Assembly: GCA_013368315.1 (NCBI GenBank)
Contig: JAACJM010000005.1
Span: 372,001 to 436,000 of the forward strand
Direction of reading: 5' to 3'
DNA length: 64,000 nt
DNA from: Tetrapyrgos nigripes
Taxonomy: Eukaryota > Basidiomycota > Agaricomycetes > Agaricales > Campanellaceae
The translations under genes and the position numbers were made by a program. Shown piece after piece: positions 43,974 through 57,121 of this stretch. How positions within the stretch are numbered: the stretch's first letter is position 1; every line of letters begins with the position of its first letter. The notes beneath the pieces were generated by a model. It saw only the letters and a list, made by a program, of their open reading frames with translations, had not been told where the DNA came from and did no database searches.

Positions 43974-46900
43974 CTGCGATATGTGTACACCATTTGTAAT
44001 AAGAATTGGAATATGGTATAGCTCTCTACTTCCATAGGCAGCCATGTTGAGATGTAGTTGGTGTCCTTGGCTTTGTGGCGCCGTTTGAGTGAAGGCATCC
44101 TGTCAAATACCTGATGGCTTCTGTCCTGCCGCAGGCTGGGTAGTATCTCTTTGGAGGGTGGGTGGAACATACAAGTTTATTATATGTCTGCTTTCTTACT
44201 AATATCTCCCTCTATTCACAGATAAACATACTGCCTTCATTTTCCTAGCGATGTGATAGGTTCCTGGAGGGCGTGGATATACAATAACGTGGGATATAAT
44301 GTGGGGTGATTCAATAATCTTAAGGTGATGGGAAGGCTCTCTGTCTACCACTCTGGTGTTGAAATGTTGATAATGATGAAATGGTAAGCTTTGTTGTTCC
44401 AATATTGACAATGGCTGATCCACCGCAACTAGAACAAAAATGCGTAGTTGACGTTGAGCTTCTTGCTGGAATGGAATCTGAAAGATGCGTTGAATAGTCC
44501 CTGTGTGGACAGCCGAATGAGCATACTCATAAAACTGGATGGCGCTATTCCTGACATGTGCAGTAGCTGTGCTATATGTGTGACCTTGGTGTTGGAAGTG
44601 TGTGAGTGTTGTTGTATTTATGGGTAGGATGAGTGATCTGGGAGGGTGAGGAGTGTTATCAGCATGTCACCAGGGAAGTCCTGGAATAACAGATTGCAAT
44701 CTGTTTCCAATGTTTGTTGGGACTTCTTTCTCAACACTGCTATCTCAGCAGTGGTTACTGGTTGGAAGTTGGTGTTTTTCAAAGGTTTTGAGGTGGTGGG
44801 AGACAAAAGGTGCGTCATTGCTTTCTCTGTGAGCTTTGAAAATGACCATCAGAAACCAGGGCATTGAAACAACCCCGTCTACACATTTGCCAAAGCATAG
44901 TATATGTCAAGGTTGTCAATACACTCAAATAACCACCCAAGTCACACACTTAAGGGAGCAGATATAGACAGATAGATTGAGAGAGATGTAAATGAGATGT
45001 AGAGAGGGAGAAAGACGAGTAGGCTGACTAGGCTCTACACTGCGTAGTAGTGGTACAGAGCAGAGACGAAGTGAACAAACTGGGGAATCAGTTACAAGAG
45101 ATCTCGAGTATATATGAGAAATGTGAAGGGATGGGAAAAGTAAATAAAAATACAATGACACCATATGGTTGAGAAAGATAGGAAGATCGGATCAATTAAG
45201 TTAAAGATAGGAAGTATGGATATGAGATAAGAAAGATAGGAAGATTGATCGACAGTTATTATAGAGTTTGACAGGTTTTATAAAGTTCAAAGTCAGAAGT
45301 ATAAGATTGAAGGGTTTATCAAGGAAATGCAATGGACGAATGATCAGAGAAAGGGTTCAATAATAAAGTAAAAGATGAAAGAGGGCAAAGAACTGTAGCA
45401 GTTTGTGACAGTATAGTCCATATCATCTACGATCTTTGGTGAGCCCACTTTGCCATATATAACAAATATAGAAGAACTCACACATGTGCCAATTGGTTTT
45501 GGTCTTCTGCAGCATTCCATTTATTCCTTCTCCAGGAAACTCACTGATGAGGGAAAGTGGTCCCCAGTACTTCAGTAACTGTCCATTGTGCATCGCATAA
45601 TGATGGTTTGGTTTTGATCCTGCACCAGTGTAGATCTTTGCTCTTGTTCTGCGATATTCTGTATAATGATACATGTATGCGTCGGCCTCATCATTGGATG
45701 TTGAGTACCCTGCAACAATATTTGTTGATGCTACCAAATGATAGAAGTTTTTGAGCAGTGCTTGCTCGTAGGCACTTGTTGGGTTCCTGCTCCAAATTTC
45801 TGGCAGGATAAGAGGAAAGAAGATGGTGAAGAGATCCAGATACTCCTTTGCCTTCAGCTTGCCATGAGATGATATGCCCAGATTGCTGGGAGGCCAGTGA
45901 ATGTGGGTGGGCAAAGAGACAGTCTGGATACATTTTTGGATACTTTCCAGCCATTTGGAATCAAAATCAAAGGGCATATCATGATCAGGGCCAGGGGCCG
46001 TAATAGGATCAGGTGGTGTATTGATCTCATCCTCCAAGCCACCGTCATCAGGTTGAACTGTAGGTGAGGAAGGTACCTCAGTGGGAGCTTCTTTGTCTGA
46101 GGGCACACAAAATGGAGAAGCATAAACACCTGGCATTGATGCAAAGTCCTGTGATGATGATGATTGTGCTTGAGAGCTGCTTGATGATGTCTGAGAGCTG
46201 CTCCACAAAGGCTGAGGTCGTAATCGAATGGTTGTGGGGTTTCCTTCATTTCCAGACTCCATGGAGCTTTTCTGCTTCAACTTGTCTAATTCTGTGTCCA
46301 TATCATAATCAGAAGTTTCCTCTTCATACTCCTCAGTTTCCTCCTTCTTGGTTTCCTCCCCCTCCCTTTTCTTCTTGCCTTTGCCTTTGCCTTCATGCTC
46401 CTCCTCGGGTTCCTCCTCCTTTTCCTCCTTGCCTTTGCCCTTGCCTTTTTTCTCCTTCCTCCCAATACCCCATAGCCTCCGCAAATGATCCTGCAGAACT
46501 CCCTCAAGAGTCTTATGCATAAACCTGAGTACGACATGCCAGACAGGATCAAAATATGGGAGGTCATGGAATGGTGTCCAGTGGACAATGTTGTCACTTT
46601 CTATTTTCTTCCTACCGTCTAACCTTCTCTCGGCCAACCACTCCCTCACCTGCCTCTGAATCTTTTCTTGATTCCTCATTGGGTACTTATCAGCCAGATT
46701 AAGGCATTCCATGTCTCCATGAGGACACAAGCACCAAGAGCAGAAAAGCTTTGCACTATGTGACAGAAATCCTGTTATCTTTTGCATAGCCTCCAAATCA
46801 GCGATGAGAGGAAGCACCTCAACATGGAATGGTGTTCCTGCAGGATGAAGATGTGTTTGTAGTGTGATGCTCTGCCAGAGAGTGTTGAGAATGTCAACAA

Positions 46901-47993
46901 GGGGATGCAGGATATGAGAAATAGTGGTGACATCTGGAGCTTTAGGGCCAGGGGTGATCCCAATAATGAAGACATTTTCAGGAAGATAGCAGATATCAGG
47001 TGAAAGGTTCATGCAGGCCAGGATGATAGCTCCACAGGATACAATTTTACCGGCTATTTTATTCGTGAATGGGTTGAACCAATCAACATACAGAGAAAAT
47101 GTGAGATTGCTTGGTTGTTTAGAAAACCCGAGCCAAGCTATGCTTTCCCAAGTATCCCGCACTTTGCCATCAGGAGAGGGGCACGGGTTATAGGATTTGT
47201 TGATCATCTCCTCTATCCCTGGATGTTTCAGAAAGAACTTGAGCCATGATCTGAAGCACTGGGTGCTATACAAGCACCTAGGAACAGTGATTTCTCCTCT
47301 CCTAGTCCTCTTTTTGGTCTTCAATGGTTCATTGCAGACTTTCCACGCAAGTGGACCTCGCTTCCAAGGACAACGACCAGGGATGTTTGCCATGAGGGGA
47401 TATAGTGTGAAGCACTTAGGACAGCAGACAGTGCAGATGATGGTGGGTTCAATGTTTAGAGAGTTGTAGGTGGAACGAACATCTCGAGGAGTATGCACCT
47501 GGATATTGATGTCATCATAACCAAGACATCGCAGCACTGTAATGGAAATGATATGGAATGCCGTAGTTAGAATGAAGGCAATGCCATTGAGAACAATGCC
47601 AGTTGTTATATGACTGGCACCACCACACAGATTGAGCCAAGCTCTGAGAAGCGCAGTCATGTATGTTATCAATGTCATATTCTTCTCTGGAAAAGAGAAG
47701 GCTATGAGAAGGTGATCATATTTGAGAGTGAGTAAAAAATACACACTACATTCCTCTTCCATAGCTCTGACCCTCCCAGTAGATTCCTCTTTTGCCTCTA
47801 CCACACCCCTAACATCTGTGTCCAACTCATCTGCATCCGAGTCATTCGCTCTCAACTCCTGCATCTGATCCTGCCTTTTTTGAAGAGACCTCCTGGCCCT
47901 GGTGATCTGTTGGCCATGGTAGACTTGACCATCCTTCTTGAATGTGCATTGTCCACACTTGGAACAATAGCAGACCACTACATTGCTGGACAT
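43950..47993 (-). pseudogene. CACTA (EnSpm) Tnp2-type transposase gene, split by a solo LTR
   Basis: A long frame from ATG 47993 to 45423 (856 codons). Its parts in order: an N-terminal Cys cluster (VVCYCSKCGQCTFKKDGQVY); hydrophobic segments; CCPKCFTLYPLMANIPGRCP; and the Transposase_21-like core LTFSLYVDWFNPFTNKIAGK, SCGAIILACMNLSPDICYLP and ENVFIIGITPGPKAPDVTTI. Then come FCSWCLCPHGDMECL and a Lys/Glu/Gly-rich low-complexity insert (residues ~505-580). The C-terminal region is PFDFDSKWLESIQKCIQ...LLKNFYHLVASTNIVAGYST. A solo LTR (44905-45410) lies just past the stop. The protein then seems to continue on the far side in degraded frames (SAIQFYEYAHSAVHTGTIQR, DQPLSILEQQSLPFHHYQHF). CACTA ends were not found. 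Confidence 0.72.
44905..45410 (-). repeat. Solo LTR, TGTCA family, GTATA target duplication
   Basis: 506 bp, TGTCAAGG...TTTGTGACA. GTATA stands at 44900-44904 and 45411-45415. It is diverged from the 469 bp LTRs by indels and substitutions, and there is no internal region. It formed by recombination between LTRs of a full element inserted in the CACTA gene. Confidence 0.93.
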
Positions 47994-50311
47994 AGCTTAG
48001 CTCAGGGCTGCGAAGAAAGAGATTGTAAACTCGCGCGTTGCTACATAGATCATATTCACTTGGTTAATGTGAATAACTGATTAGTGCACAGACCATCCTC
48101 TAATTCACATGGTTACTGTACAGTGTATACGAAATGGTCATAGATACTCTAAGTTAGATCAATCTACGTGGGCCCATCCTTATGATTACTGGTGGTGAAG
48201 CAGGTCCAGTTAACACTGGAGGCAAGCTCATGGGAAGCGGGCCCTTTCAGATTCCATTGTATACATCTTCGCCTTAAACGAGGGCAGCGATAAACTGGAG
48301 TATAACATCGGGTCCATGGGGCACACACCCGAAACCAGACTCAGGGAATGGAGGAGGGGACATCAGTCCAAGGGCTTCAGGCTGGTGTATTCGGTAAAGG
48401 TGCTTGATAGGACCACAGCATACGCCGTCGGTGTGTTGTGTATGGTTTCAATTGTTAAAAAACTACTTACTTTTTACCATAGAATGCGAAGTCCATCAAC
48501 ACATACTGCAATACGCCACCAAGATCGTCAGAACGTGCCCCGATTGTTCTTTGGTGCATCAGGAAGTTTCTCATGAAGCTGGATTTCGGATTGGATGCAG
48601 TTGCTGAGGTCATCGAAACAGCAAAGCAAGTCGTAGGGACAAAGGGAGTGAGGTGCACTTAATGCATTTGTTTTGGAATTTGCTTTCGAATTTGCTGGTT
48701 TTGAATGCTTTCAGTTTTGCTGTCATTGTGTAATGAGTCATTCTACAAGTCTCCCTAGGGCGTCTGTATTTAGTATGATTTTGTATTGCAGTAAACGCAT
48801 CTGGACATGTGTACACAATACCTGTTAGACCTGTTGTCATGTAGTACCTTGTACCACTTGTAGATACCTCAATTCTCTCACTTGATTGCGCCATTATGCT
48901 GTGCGTGTGTATAGGGAGCGATGAAAGGTACAAACCTTTGGTGAAAAATGGTAGGTAGCCTCTGGTAGCCTATGATTAACTTAGTCAAAATTATCAGGAT
49001 AGGCTGATAATAACCAGTAATGATAGTTAACACATGGAGAAAAAATACGCGCAGCTTAAACAACGGAAAATTAACCCCGTTACTCAGGTTATTGGATATT
49101 ATCACTAAGCTATCCACATATTAACCAAGGACTGGTTTCCTGATGATGCTCCATCGAGATTTTGGCCCATCATATCAGGCAGTTGCTCCTGCTCATTCAA
49201 ACCCTTTTGATAGCAATCAAATGAGCAGGAATAGGATAAGGGTAGAGTCACATACCCTCTGGATATGGAATCTTGGAAAACTGGATGGGCAGAGGACAGG
49301 CATCCCAGATATGAGATGCTCTCAACAGGACAAGATGGATCAGAAACACTTCATATTGTGCCACTAAATACAATTTGGCAGCCCCAGGCTAAGCATTGTA
49401 CTTGATGGACAGGCTTCTGTTATCTGCATCCAGTACATTATCTTTGGCTTATTCAAATCTCAACTTCTGTTGGTGTGATTCAGAGAAAGTCATGAACATG
49501 AACGTGTAAATTAAATGGTATTATGAAACATGTACCTGACACAAAAGGAAGAGAGAGGAGCATTGTTTCTTTGTAGATGCAAAACAATAATCTAGTTCTG
49601 GATTGAAACCTGCTAAAATAGTAATTGGGCTTGCCAGCCAGGCCTGGCCTCTTCTCACCAAGTCTACCTCTGATTGAAGATGCTGCGGCATGGAGGTTTT
49701 CGTTGTAGACTTGTACTTCATTAGTCTATAATGTAGCTCGTCTATACAAAATATGATAGCCATTCCATATATATGCGTCCAATCTAATCCGTGCACAGAA
49801 GCCCGCCTGCAGTGGTAATGTGAGATACTAGTACTTGTTTTGGAAAGTGGCCGTTCGAGCCGATTACGAGGCCAAAGCACCAGTCATATGAGTCTCCGTC
49901 TTGGTCCTAGGTTATTTGGCAGGGCTTTTATAAAAAGGAGCCGGCTGTGAGTGTAGGATTAACCCTCATTTTTTAAAAGAAGCTATCTAAGGTACAACCT
50001 AGACTTTTACAAAATTCCCGCGTCTCAGGGTGCTGCTTCACCGTTCCTGCACCCTCTCCCACTCCCCCCTTCATCTTGAAATAGCCGTAAATAAGGCACT
50101 CGTTATTGCCACGCGAAGCGGTGGCCAAAAAAGCCTTCATACTCGTATAAACTTGTACTTCCATGACTCCAAACTTTGAAAAGAGAGCTACCAGATATCA
50201 ACCTTTAATGATACACGAGAATCCACGACCTCCTGCCATCTTCAAATCCTGGCCACAGCTGAGAGTGTTTGAGCTACGTCTACCTGCAGTGTATGATTTG
50301 CTACATTCACA
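47994..50311. other. Stretch without a supported gene
   Basis: Short frames only. The plus strand near 48470-48650 reads EVHQHILQYATKIVRTCPDC and LDAVAEVIETAKQVVGTKGV in two frames, probably coding relics of an unknown gene. The minus strand at 49521-49880 has a 119-codon frame with no motif. Confidence 0.35.
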
Positions 50312-50316
50312 AAGAA

Positions 50317-50364
50317 TGAGGGAGATGTGGGCCATCGCTGTGCATGGCACGATGACGAGGCCCA
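50317..50364 (+). repeat. Dispersed ~50 bp hairpin motif, copy B
   Basis: GGGCCATCGCTGTGCATGGC (50330-50349), then ACGATGACGAGGCCC. It can form nested stems GGGCC/GGCCC, ATC/GAT and GTGC/GCAC. It resembles copy A (6302-6352) and the Helitron 3' subterminal copy (30150-30189). Confidence 0.55.
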
Positions 50365-50576
50365 AAATAAGGGAACGGCCTAAGTATCGGTACAGCATGG
50401 AATTTGCCGACTGCTTAGCCACACGCTGGAACGTCAGGTTCTAACAATGAGTCCCTTAAAACCTCGTAACTCATTCAAACATAATTTAATTTGCGAGTTT
50501 TGTCTCATTGTACAGAACCATTCGGGTTCTTATCGTATTCTACGACCCAGACTTATCCAAATATTTCATTCCTTCT

Positions 50577-52597
50577 CTACTTCCTTCTCGCACGGAACAT
50601 GACCTCCGCCTGCTGATCTGGAATAATCGACATTGCTATCCAGGTTGGAGGGGGTGGCTCTGTACGCCCATCAGCAAATTTGAAGTCGTAGTTCAAGAGG
50701 CAATGAGCAAGCATTGTCTTAAGTTCGTTGACAGCAAAGAATCGGCCGGGGCTGAAGAGAAAATCAGTCGGATTATCCTCACCAATGAATGATACAAAAG
50801 CACAGTTACCATGCATGTTTTCCATGACCAAATAGCATGTATTTATCTGTTGTTTTAATCATGCTCTGTCCGACTACCCCGCCATTTTCAGACTTCATGT
50901 CGGCAAATCTGAAACCACGGTACTGATGTGCGTCTGGATAGATACTCTAGAGATGAGACCATCAGATAGAATCTATTCCAGCCATGTGAAAAACTTGAAA
51001 ACACTAACCTCGTCGTTGTGGGTAGCATTCGCAGCTGCCGAAACGAACGTTCCGGCGGGTATGGTAGTTCCATCTGAGAAAGTAAAGTCCTTCAGAACGA
51101 GACGATTCATGGCAGCTACGTTGTCGTAAAAGTCAGACATTGAAAGTGGCAAAATGCTAATTCTTTCACTTACTGGCAGTGTGGCCACCAAGCCTCGAAG
51201 CCTCCTTAAGAACACTATCCAATTTATGCATCCTATCGATCGCAGACTTCGACCAGCCTTCCTTCTCAATGACGGTCTGTATCTCCTCCCGAAGCGGTTC
51301 ATGAAGCTCGGGATGGCAGGCGAGGCAATACATTGCACTAGTGAATGCCTTATAGATAACAAAAGATCAGCACTGACGTAGCTTCTCACTTGTCTGGTTT
51401 GGAGCTTACTATTGAAGTGGTATGGATGGCGCCGAAGTTGATAATGAGGATTTGGAGAGAGATGTTTTCTACGGTCCTCTTGGAAGCAGGGGTGGCATCA
51501 ATGAGCCAGGAGATCAAATCCGTCTGAGACATGGTACCGTTAGTATGAGAAAGATCTCTAGAACCGTAAACTTACAGGCCTTCCGGGCCAATCTTTCCCA
51601 TATTCTACGTCTTTCTCGAGGCGGTCTTCGATGACTGGTCTGAGAAGCCTTGTTGCACGACGCATCTGTCGAGGAACTTTCGAGATTAGCATGGTGACAA
51701 GCCTGGAGTTTGGGTTCAATGTGGGTCTGCATTTGCATGAAAACAAGTGAACGTACGGTTTCATGATATCAGGAAAGAGTTGAAGAATGCTTGAACCGAT
51801 CATAATGTCAACGGTAAACTCAATTTTCAAGTCTCTGTAGTTGGAGTCTCGGCAAAGAGGAAGCCCGACAAAAAGTCGATTACTGGTTCTTGATATAACT
51901 CGTATGCTGGTTTCGTTGACTCGAACCGGTACCCATTCTTCAAGGAAATTAGGGATCAATATAGGGTGCACAAGAGCCTAAAAACTCACCCTCTCCTTTG
52001 ATGTGGATTTCATCCGAGAAAGCGGCCTGAATCTCGTCTTGAACGTCTTCAAAGCGAGGGGCTATGTCTCTGGTAACTTTGTTCCTTACGGCGTTGATGA
52101 GATAGAAGTCAGGCTCGTGTCTGTAGTCCCCGAGCTGCCAGTATGCTTGAAGAGTCTGATATGACAATGAGCAAGGTTGAAGGTGAGTAAAATGATACAT
52201 AATGCCTACATTGTCCGCAGCAAATCTAAGGGACATATATTCGTCCGAAGCAGATTTAATCTCCTCTATCAACTTGGGTCCACTGACCATGACGTGCCAG
52301 CCATTCACCATAGGAATCTTGAAGGCATGTCCCTTGTACTGAAGTCCTTATCAGCCGAGGGGCTCTAGCGCATTGCAACATGAACCTGTCACATACCTTG
52401 GTGTATCCTTCATGGATCATCCGCTGACTGTGCGTGAAGAACCTGAAGGCACTTATGTAGGATAAGAGAGGCGACGAGTAGCCAATCGTTGGTATCTTCC
52501 GCAATGGTGAATTTCGATTGCCAAGATACGCCCTGATGAATCGAAAGAGGAGGAAAGCTGATAGGAGATATGCAGAGTACGTCGAGAGATTTGACAT
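50577..52597 (-). CDS. Cytochrome P450 monooxygenase (spliced, appears intact)
   Basis: Heme-thiolate monooxygenase with an N-terminal membrane anchor (MSNLSTYSAYLLSAFLLFRF) and the proline-rich-like hinge RKIPTIGYSSP. Family motifs: helix I FGAIHTTS (~51430), helix K E-x-x-R in LKEASRLGG (~51200), and a PERF-like YRGFRFADM (~50910). The heme loop spans an intron: LFGHGKHA-C|PGRFFAVNELKTML (about 50865-50720), with the intron inside the Cys codon. It ends FRARRK at 50577. I count eight or nine introns. No stop or frameshift was seen in the chained exons. The closest group by feel is the fungal ent-kaurene oxidase-like/CYP512 type, not certain. It lies head to head with a broken P450 at 54245. 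Confidence 0.87.
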
Positions 52598-54244
52598 TCC
52601 GGCCCTTTTTTGTGGTCAACGCAAGTCACTGAGAGGTTTGAGCAAGGGTGGAGTCTACTTTCTTTCTTGTGTGAATGTATTTGTAAGACTGCTTGGTACC
52701 CTATAGCACAAATTGAGCAGGTTGAAAGAAGGCAATGAGATCAGGCGATTCTTTAGAAAGAAACAAGAATAAAAGTATTATATTACTTACACAAATGCCC
52801 GACCTTGGGTTTGATAAACAATTGTTACATCATGATTGAAGGAGTCGAACCAGAGTTGAACCAGTCAAGCTGACAGATCCGAGCCTGGCGGAGACGCTGA
52901 ACCAGACATCACAAAAGAAGTATTGAGTTGTTGTTGAGTTCAGTGTCGAGTTAGTGTCACCAGGTCGGTGCGAGTCGATTCCATTCGCCCATAGATAATC
53001 TATTCGTTTCATTGATCCATGCTTGGCTCAACCTGATTAACCCCGCGGTCGAATTGACATTGCTCGGGCTATGGACTCGGGTGGTTATATATTTTCGGTT
53101 AGCCGGGAATATTCCCTCGACTATCTGTATATAGACCGGCATTAACTGAGTCTAGACTTTGTTCAGACCGAGGGTTATAACCCGGTCAACCCAGATAGAT
53201 TCTGTCAAGAGTCCAGTGCGAGCTGAACTGCTCTCGTACATCCACAAAGCAAAACTCAATTCAAGGAACACCAGGGTTGTCTGATACGGGGTTGGCGGAA
53301 ATCTGAGTGGATTGACCATACAGTGACTTCATATCAACTATATCATCCTATATGCATATTCTGTCCTTCTCCTGTAACCACGGGAAGAGAGATATGGGGG
53401 ACTTGGGAGCACATATCACGTCGTCATGGTCTTCTCCAAAATCAATTGACCCCGCGTAGGGTGTGTAATTGTTTCCTTTCATCTCCACTAAGTCAACTAT
53501 TTCCGCCAACATAGGAACTCCAGATAGTTATCTAAAGATAACTTCAAGTCAGAAACCGTTCGTAACCCCCGAAAAGAGGCACTTACGAGATTGAGCAGCG
53601 GGTAGTACTATATTGTATGCTAGGAGTATGTCGTTAGTGGTTAGTCTTCTTTACTTGAATTTTTATTTACTAATTCTCGCGAAAATAGCAAGTATCTGTT
53701 CACAAATTGATCCGATATTTTTGCGTTGGCTTGTTAGATGCTGCCGCACTCAGTAAATAACCATTCAGGCAAATCATTGAACTTGTTCCTCGTGGAGCAC
53801 GGATCACACCCACTGTCCTCCCGAGTTGAGTACAACGCAATCGACCGGGAGTAACTCCGCCGAATTGAATTAGTTTTTGCTTCCCCTCCCGTCTCCCCAA
53901 TCGGGGATAAATGTTATCTTCTCATGGCGCTTAGAGTTCTACCATCGCGAAGTAGATGAATTGAAGACAAACAGGAATTCCCGAGAACTACCTCGAGCAT
54001 TTGATCTGATCTAACCTCTTGGGACTATCGCAAACTTGTCGTCCCAATCTCTTCAGTCTGCCCGAAGGAAATATTAGGTCTTCCACGGACCTCCTATTAC
54101 TCGTCACATTCAAGGGTACAGCCCATTACGGTATGATAACTTTGGATTCGTACCACTTTCCCGCTGACGCCACTCGACTCAAAATAAGGACAACCCCTAC
54201 ATCTCTTTCGACGCCCATCTGTCAAACCCCACCCCACCCCCAGC
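52598..54244. other. Intergenic region between divergent P450 genes
   Basis: About 1.65 kb with no supported gene; presumably holds both promoters. A short palindrome GGGTTATAACCC lies near 53173. Confidence 0.5.
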
Positions 54245-56626
54245 ATGAAAACGCTCTTCAGTATACCCGGCCTTCTCCTCAGCTTATGCACAGTCTACGT
54301 TGCTCGTAGATTGTTGGAGCTGAGGAAAGGGAAGCTCCCTCCAGGTCCCAGGGGACTTCCAATCATAGGCAAAGTTGCTGCAGTTGAAGCTCGATGCGTG
54401 GCTACCTTTCACCGAGTGGAAGCACAAGTATGGTAGTTATCTGATTTCTGTCTCTTTCCTTCTTCTTGTTAAGGAACTGACAATATCTCCATGTAGGGCC
54501 TCTGGTGTATATCTCAGTCGGCAGTCAAGGCATTCTTATCTTGAACTCGCACAAAGCAGCCTCGGATCTTCTGGACCAAAGGGCGCATATCTACAACAAC
54601 CGACCTCGATTCATTGGTAAGCACTAAATTCACCCTTTGCATGAAAAGAGCCAAGATTCTAATCGATTGAATAGTCGCAGGTGAATACCTGACAGGTGGT
54701 AAATTCCTTGGTATCCTCCAGAACAACGATCTGTAAGTTTGCTCAATGTTGACTTTCCAGGCAAAAAACTGACTCGTACACTCTCGACTTATTTCCAGGT
54801 GGAGAAGAATGCGTCGTGCAGGAAACGAAGTACTCAACAAAGCCATGGCTCCGTCTTTCCAACCCGTTCAGGAACGTGAGGCTCTACGATTAGTGTGGAA
54901 CATGCTGCAGTCAACCAAACTACAAGAATGAAAAGGTATGTTATCTTTGCAAATAAGAGTCACTACTTTAGGAATGCTGAAAGTTTAATACAGGTCTGCC
55001 CAAAGTCTTACGCTATCTGTAGTGTATAACTTGCCAACCCTGGAGTCCGCCAATGACCCAGCTATTGCGAGGATCAATGAATTTGTGTTGAGGCTTACGC
55101 AAGCCACCTTCCCTGGAACATACCTCGTCGAATACTTTCCGTGGTTGAAATATCTTCCCGCCTTCATTTCTAAGTGGAAGAGTGACGCACAGATGTGGTT
55201 TCGCCGCAACACGGAGCTCTTCAGGGGTCTATACGATGGTGTTAGAGATCGAATGGTATGTCTACGGTCTCGAAGTAGCTGCCCAGTATTCTGATCGGAG
55301 CTCAGATCGAAGACGAAGATGCCAACAGCTTTACAAGCCACGTTATCCGAGGCCAAGAGCGATACGAGCTATCTGACACAGAAATTGCATGGCTTTCGGC
55401 AAACATGTAGTACGTACCTTGCTACCTGACGTTATATTGCTCCTGCTTGCTGATGTCCTCACTTTCTTCCAGCTCTGGCGGATCTGACGCGGTAAGTAGT
55501 TTTACACATGTGGAGGTGGAGAGTGCCGAAACTGAAGGCACATCAGTCTGCGATCACTCTCGAATGGTTCATGCTTACTATGATAGCTTATCCTGAGGTC
55601 CAACAAAAATGCCAGGAGGAACTTGACTCCGTTGTTGGGCGCTCCCGAATGCCTCGATTCAGCGATCAAGAAGTTCTGCCATACATCCGAGCAACTGCTC
55701 GCGAAGTGATGAGGTGGAGGACAATAGCACCTCTCGGTAAGTTTCGTACTTTCACCTCATGATCTCTTAAGAAGTGACTTCTTTAGGCGCACCACATCAA
55801 TCGACGGAGGTACGTATATCCTTGGGTTTTTGCAGCTGCGAACCTATACAGAAAGATTCTTCTCTCAGGATGACTGGTACGAGGGTTATTACATACCCAA
55901 GAATACAATAATTATGCCAAACATATAGTATGTTTTCAGCCAGCTCACACCTCTGTGATCCTCACTCATCCTATGATGTACCCTTATAAGGGCGACGAAT
56001 CTAGACAAAGACATCTACGTATGTGCTATACTGGTGCTCAAGTTGCCAAATCACTTGCCCGCTCACTGATGACATTGCAGGGACCTGATGCAGAAATATT
56101 CAGGCCTGAGCGACATCTTGATCCTGATGGCAAGCTAGCACCTACTCCTCCAGATACAAAACGTAAGTCATGAGATAATTGCTTCGATATAACTCCTGGG
56201 CCTTTCCCTTGACAGAGGGTATGTGAAAAGTGGCCCTGTGTTCCGCTCTGTAATGATTGACGATTAAACGCAATTTAGGAAACATATCCTTCCTATGTTC
56301 CCTTTCCCTTCTCATATTCTGTTCCCTTCATTTCCTCATTTTTTTCTGATTTAGGGCTACGGTGGAAGGTTAGTGATGGATTTGAATGTAGAAATTTACG
56401 CCTCACATCATCTCTTGCAGAACCTGTCCTGGAAAACACGTTGCGAACGCTTCGGTTTTCATTAACATTGCAACTATCCTATGGGCGGGAAACATATTTC
56501 CAGAAAAGGACATGGAAGGTGTTCCTGTTAAACCTGATCTTTCTGATGCTGCTACCATTAATAATGGTATTGTGTGAGCGCAGGTTGATGCTATCGTGCG
56601 ACAGTCAATTCACGACCTTTCTTTAG
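54245..56626 (+). pseudogene. Cytochrome P450 pseudogene
   Basis: Opens MKTLFSIPGLLLSLCTVYVA and RRLLELRKGKLPPGPRGLPI (anchor and Pro-rich hinge). A one-base shift at about 54374 (GGCAAAGTTGCTGC) moves the frame before LLQLKLDAWLPFTEWKHKYG. Exons continue with PLVYISVGSQGILILNSHKA, GEYLTGGKFLGILQNND and WRRMRRAGNEVLNKAMAPSF. A TGA then interrupts near 54930 (STKLQE*K). Later parts are SGGSDA, AITLEWFMLTMIAYPEVQQK, REVMRW (E-x-x-R), and FRPERHLDPDGKLAP (PERF). The heme loop is split and altered (GYGGR then TCPGKHVANAS), and the end is INNGIV with TGA. Several lesions make it non-functional. It is divergent to the intact P450 but not its close copy. Confidence 0.85.
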
Positions 56627-56814
56627 ACGGCCGTTTTCTTTCAAGTGCTTGATCACGCCGCGTTTCCCAGAGGTGACTGAGGTTTTGGCGCAGACAAAGG
56701 AGATGCTGGGGATCTAGAAGTACAGGAAGTTGATTTAGAGACCCTTTAAGGCTGAGTTAACTTAAGTCGTCTTTGCAATTCAGTCGCAACTTTTCCGGTC
56801 TCTACGATGCCGAC
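56627..56814. other. Short stretch between the P450 pseudogene and the hAT element
   Basis: No gene. The last 8 bases before the hAT element are ATGCCGAC; those after its right end are ATAGACAC. This is only a partial match to an 8 bp target duplication. Confidence 0.4.
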
Positions 56815-57048
56815 TAGGGCTCCTAGCAGATCTGATGATCCGCCGGTCATCCTAGACCTGTTACTAGGTCCCTCTGAATATCGAGATCGAAAGCGGAGCT
56901 ATCCTCGACAGGAAAAGCTCCGCTTTAGATCAACTCTTCGATATACAGAAGGGACTGTCACAGGCCTACGGTCATCCAGCGATAGGGCCTCGGATGGGGA
57001 TGGCGGATGGGCTTAGGTGCTTGCCTCATCCGACGGATCCCATCCGCC

Positions 57049-57071
57049 CATCCGACGATAGTCGTCGGATG
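57049..57071. repeat. Perfect 10 bp stem hairpin in the hAT subterminal region
   Basis: CATCCGACGA, 3 nt loop TAG, TCGTCGGATG. It lies in a GGATGGGCGGATGG-type repeat cluster, as expected for transposase binding sites of hAT elements. Confidence 0.8.
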
Positions 57072-57121
57072 GTGGCTGGTGGTCGGGGCTTGCCGTAGAA
57101 CTATATAGTAGTACCTAATAC

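Noticed and set aside
46064..46522. 152-codon plus-strand frame
   Set aside because: Shadow of the low-complexity part of the CACTA transposase.
49521..49880. 119-codon minus-strand frame
   Set aside because: Composition and lack of motif or splice context give no support for a gene.
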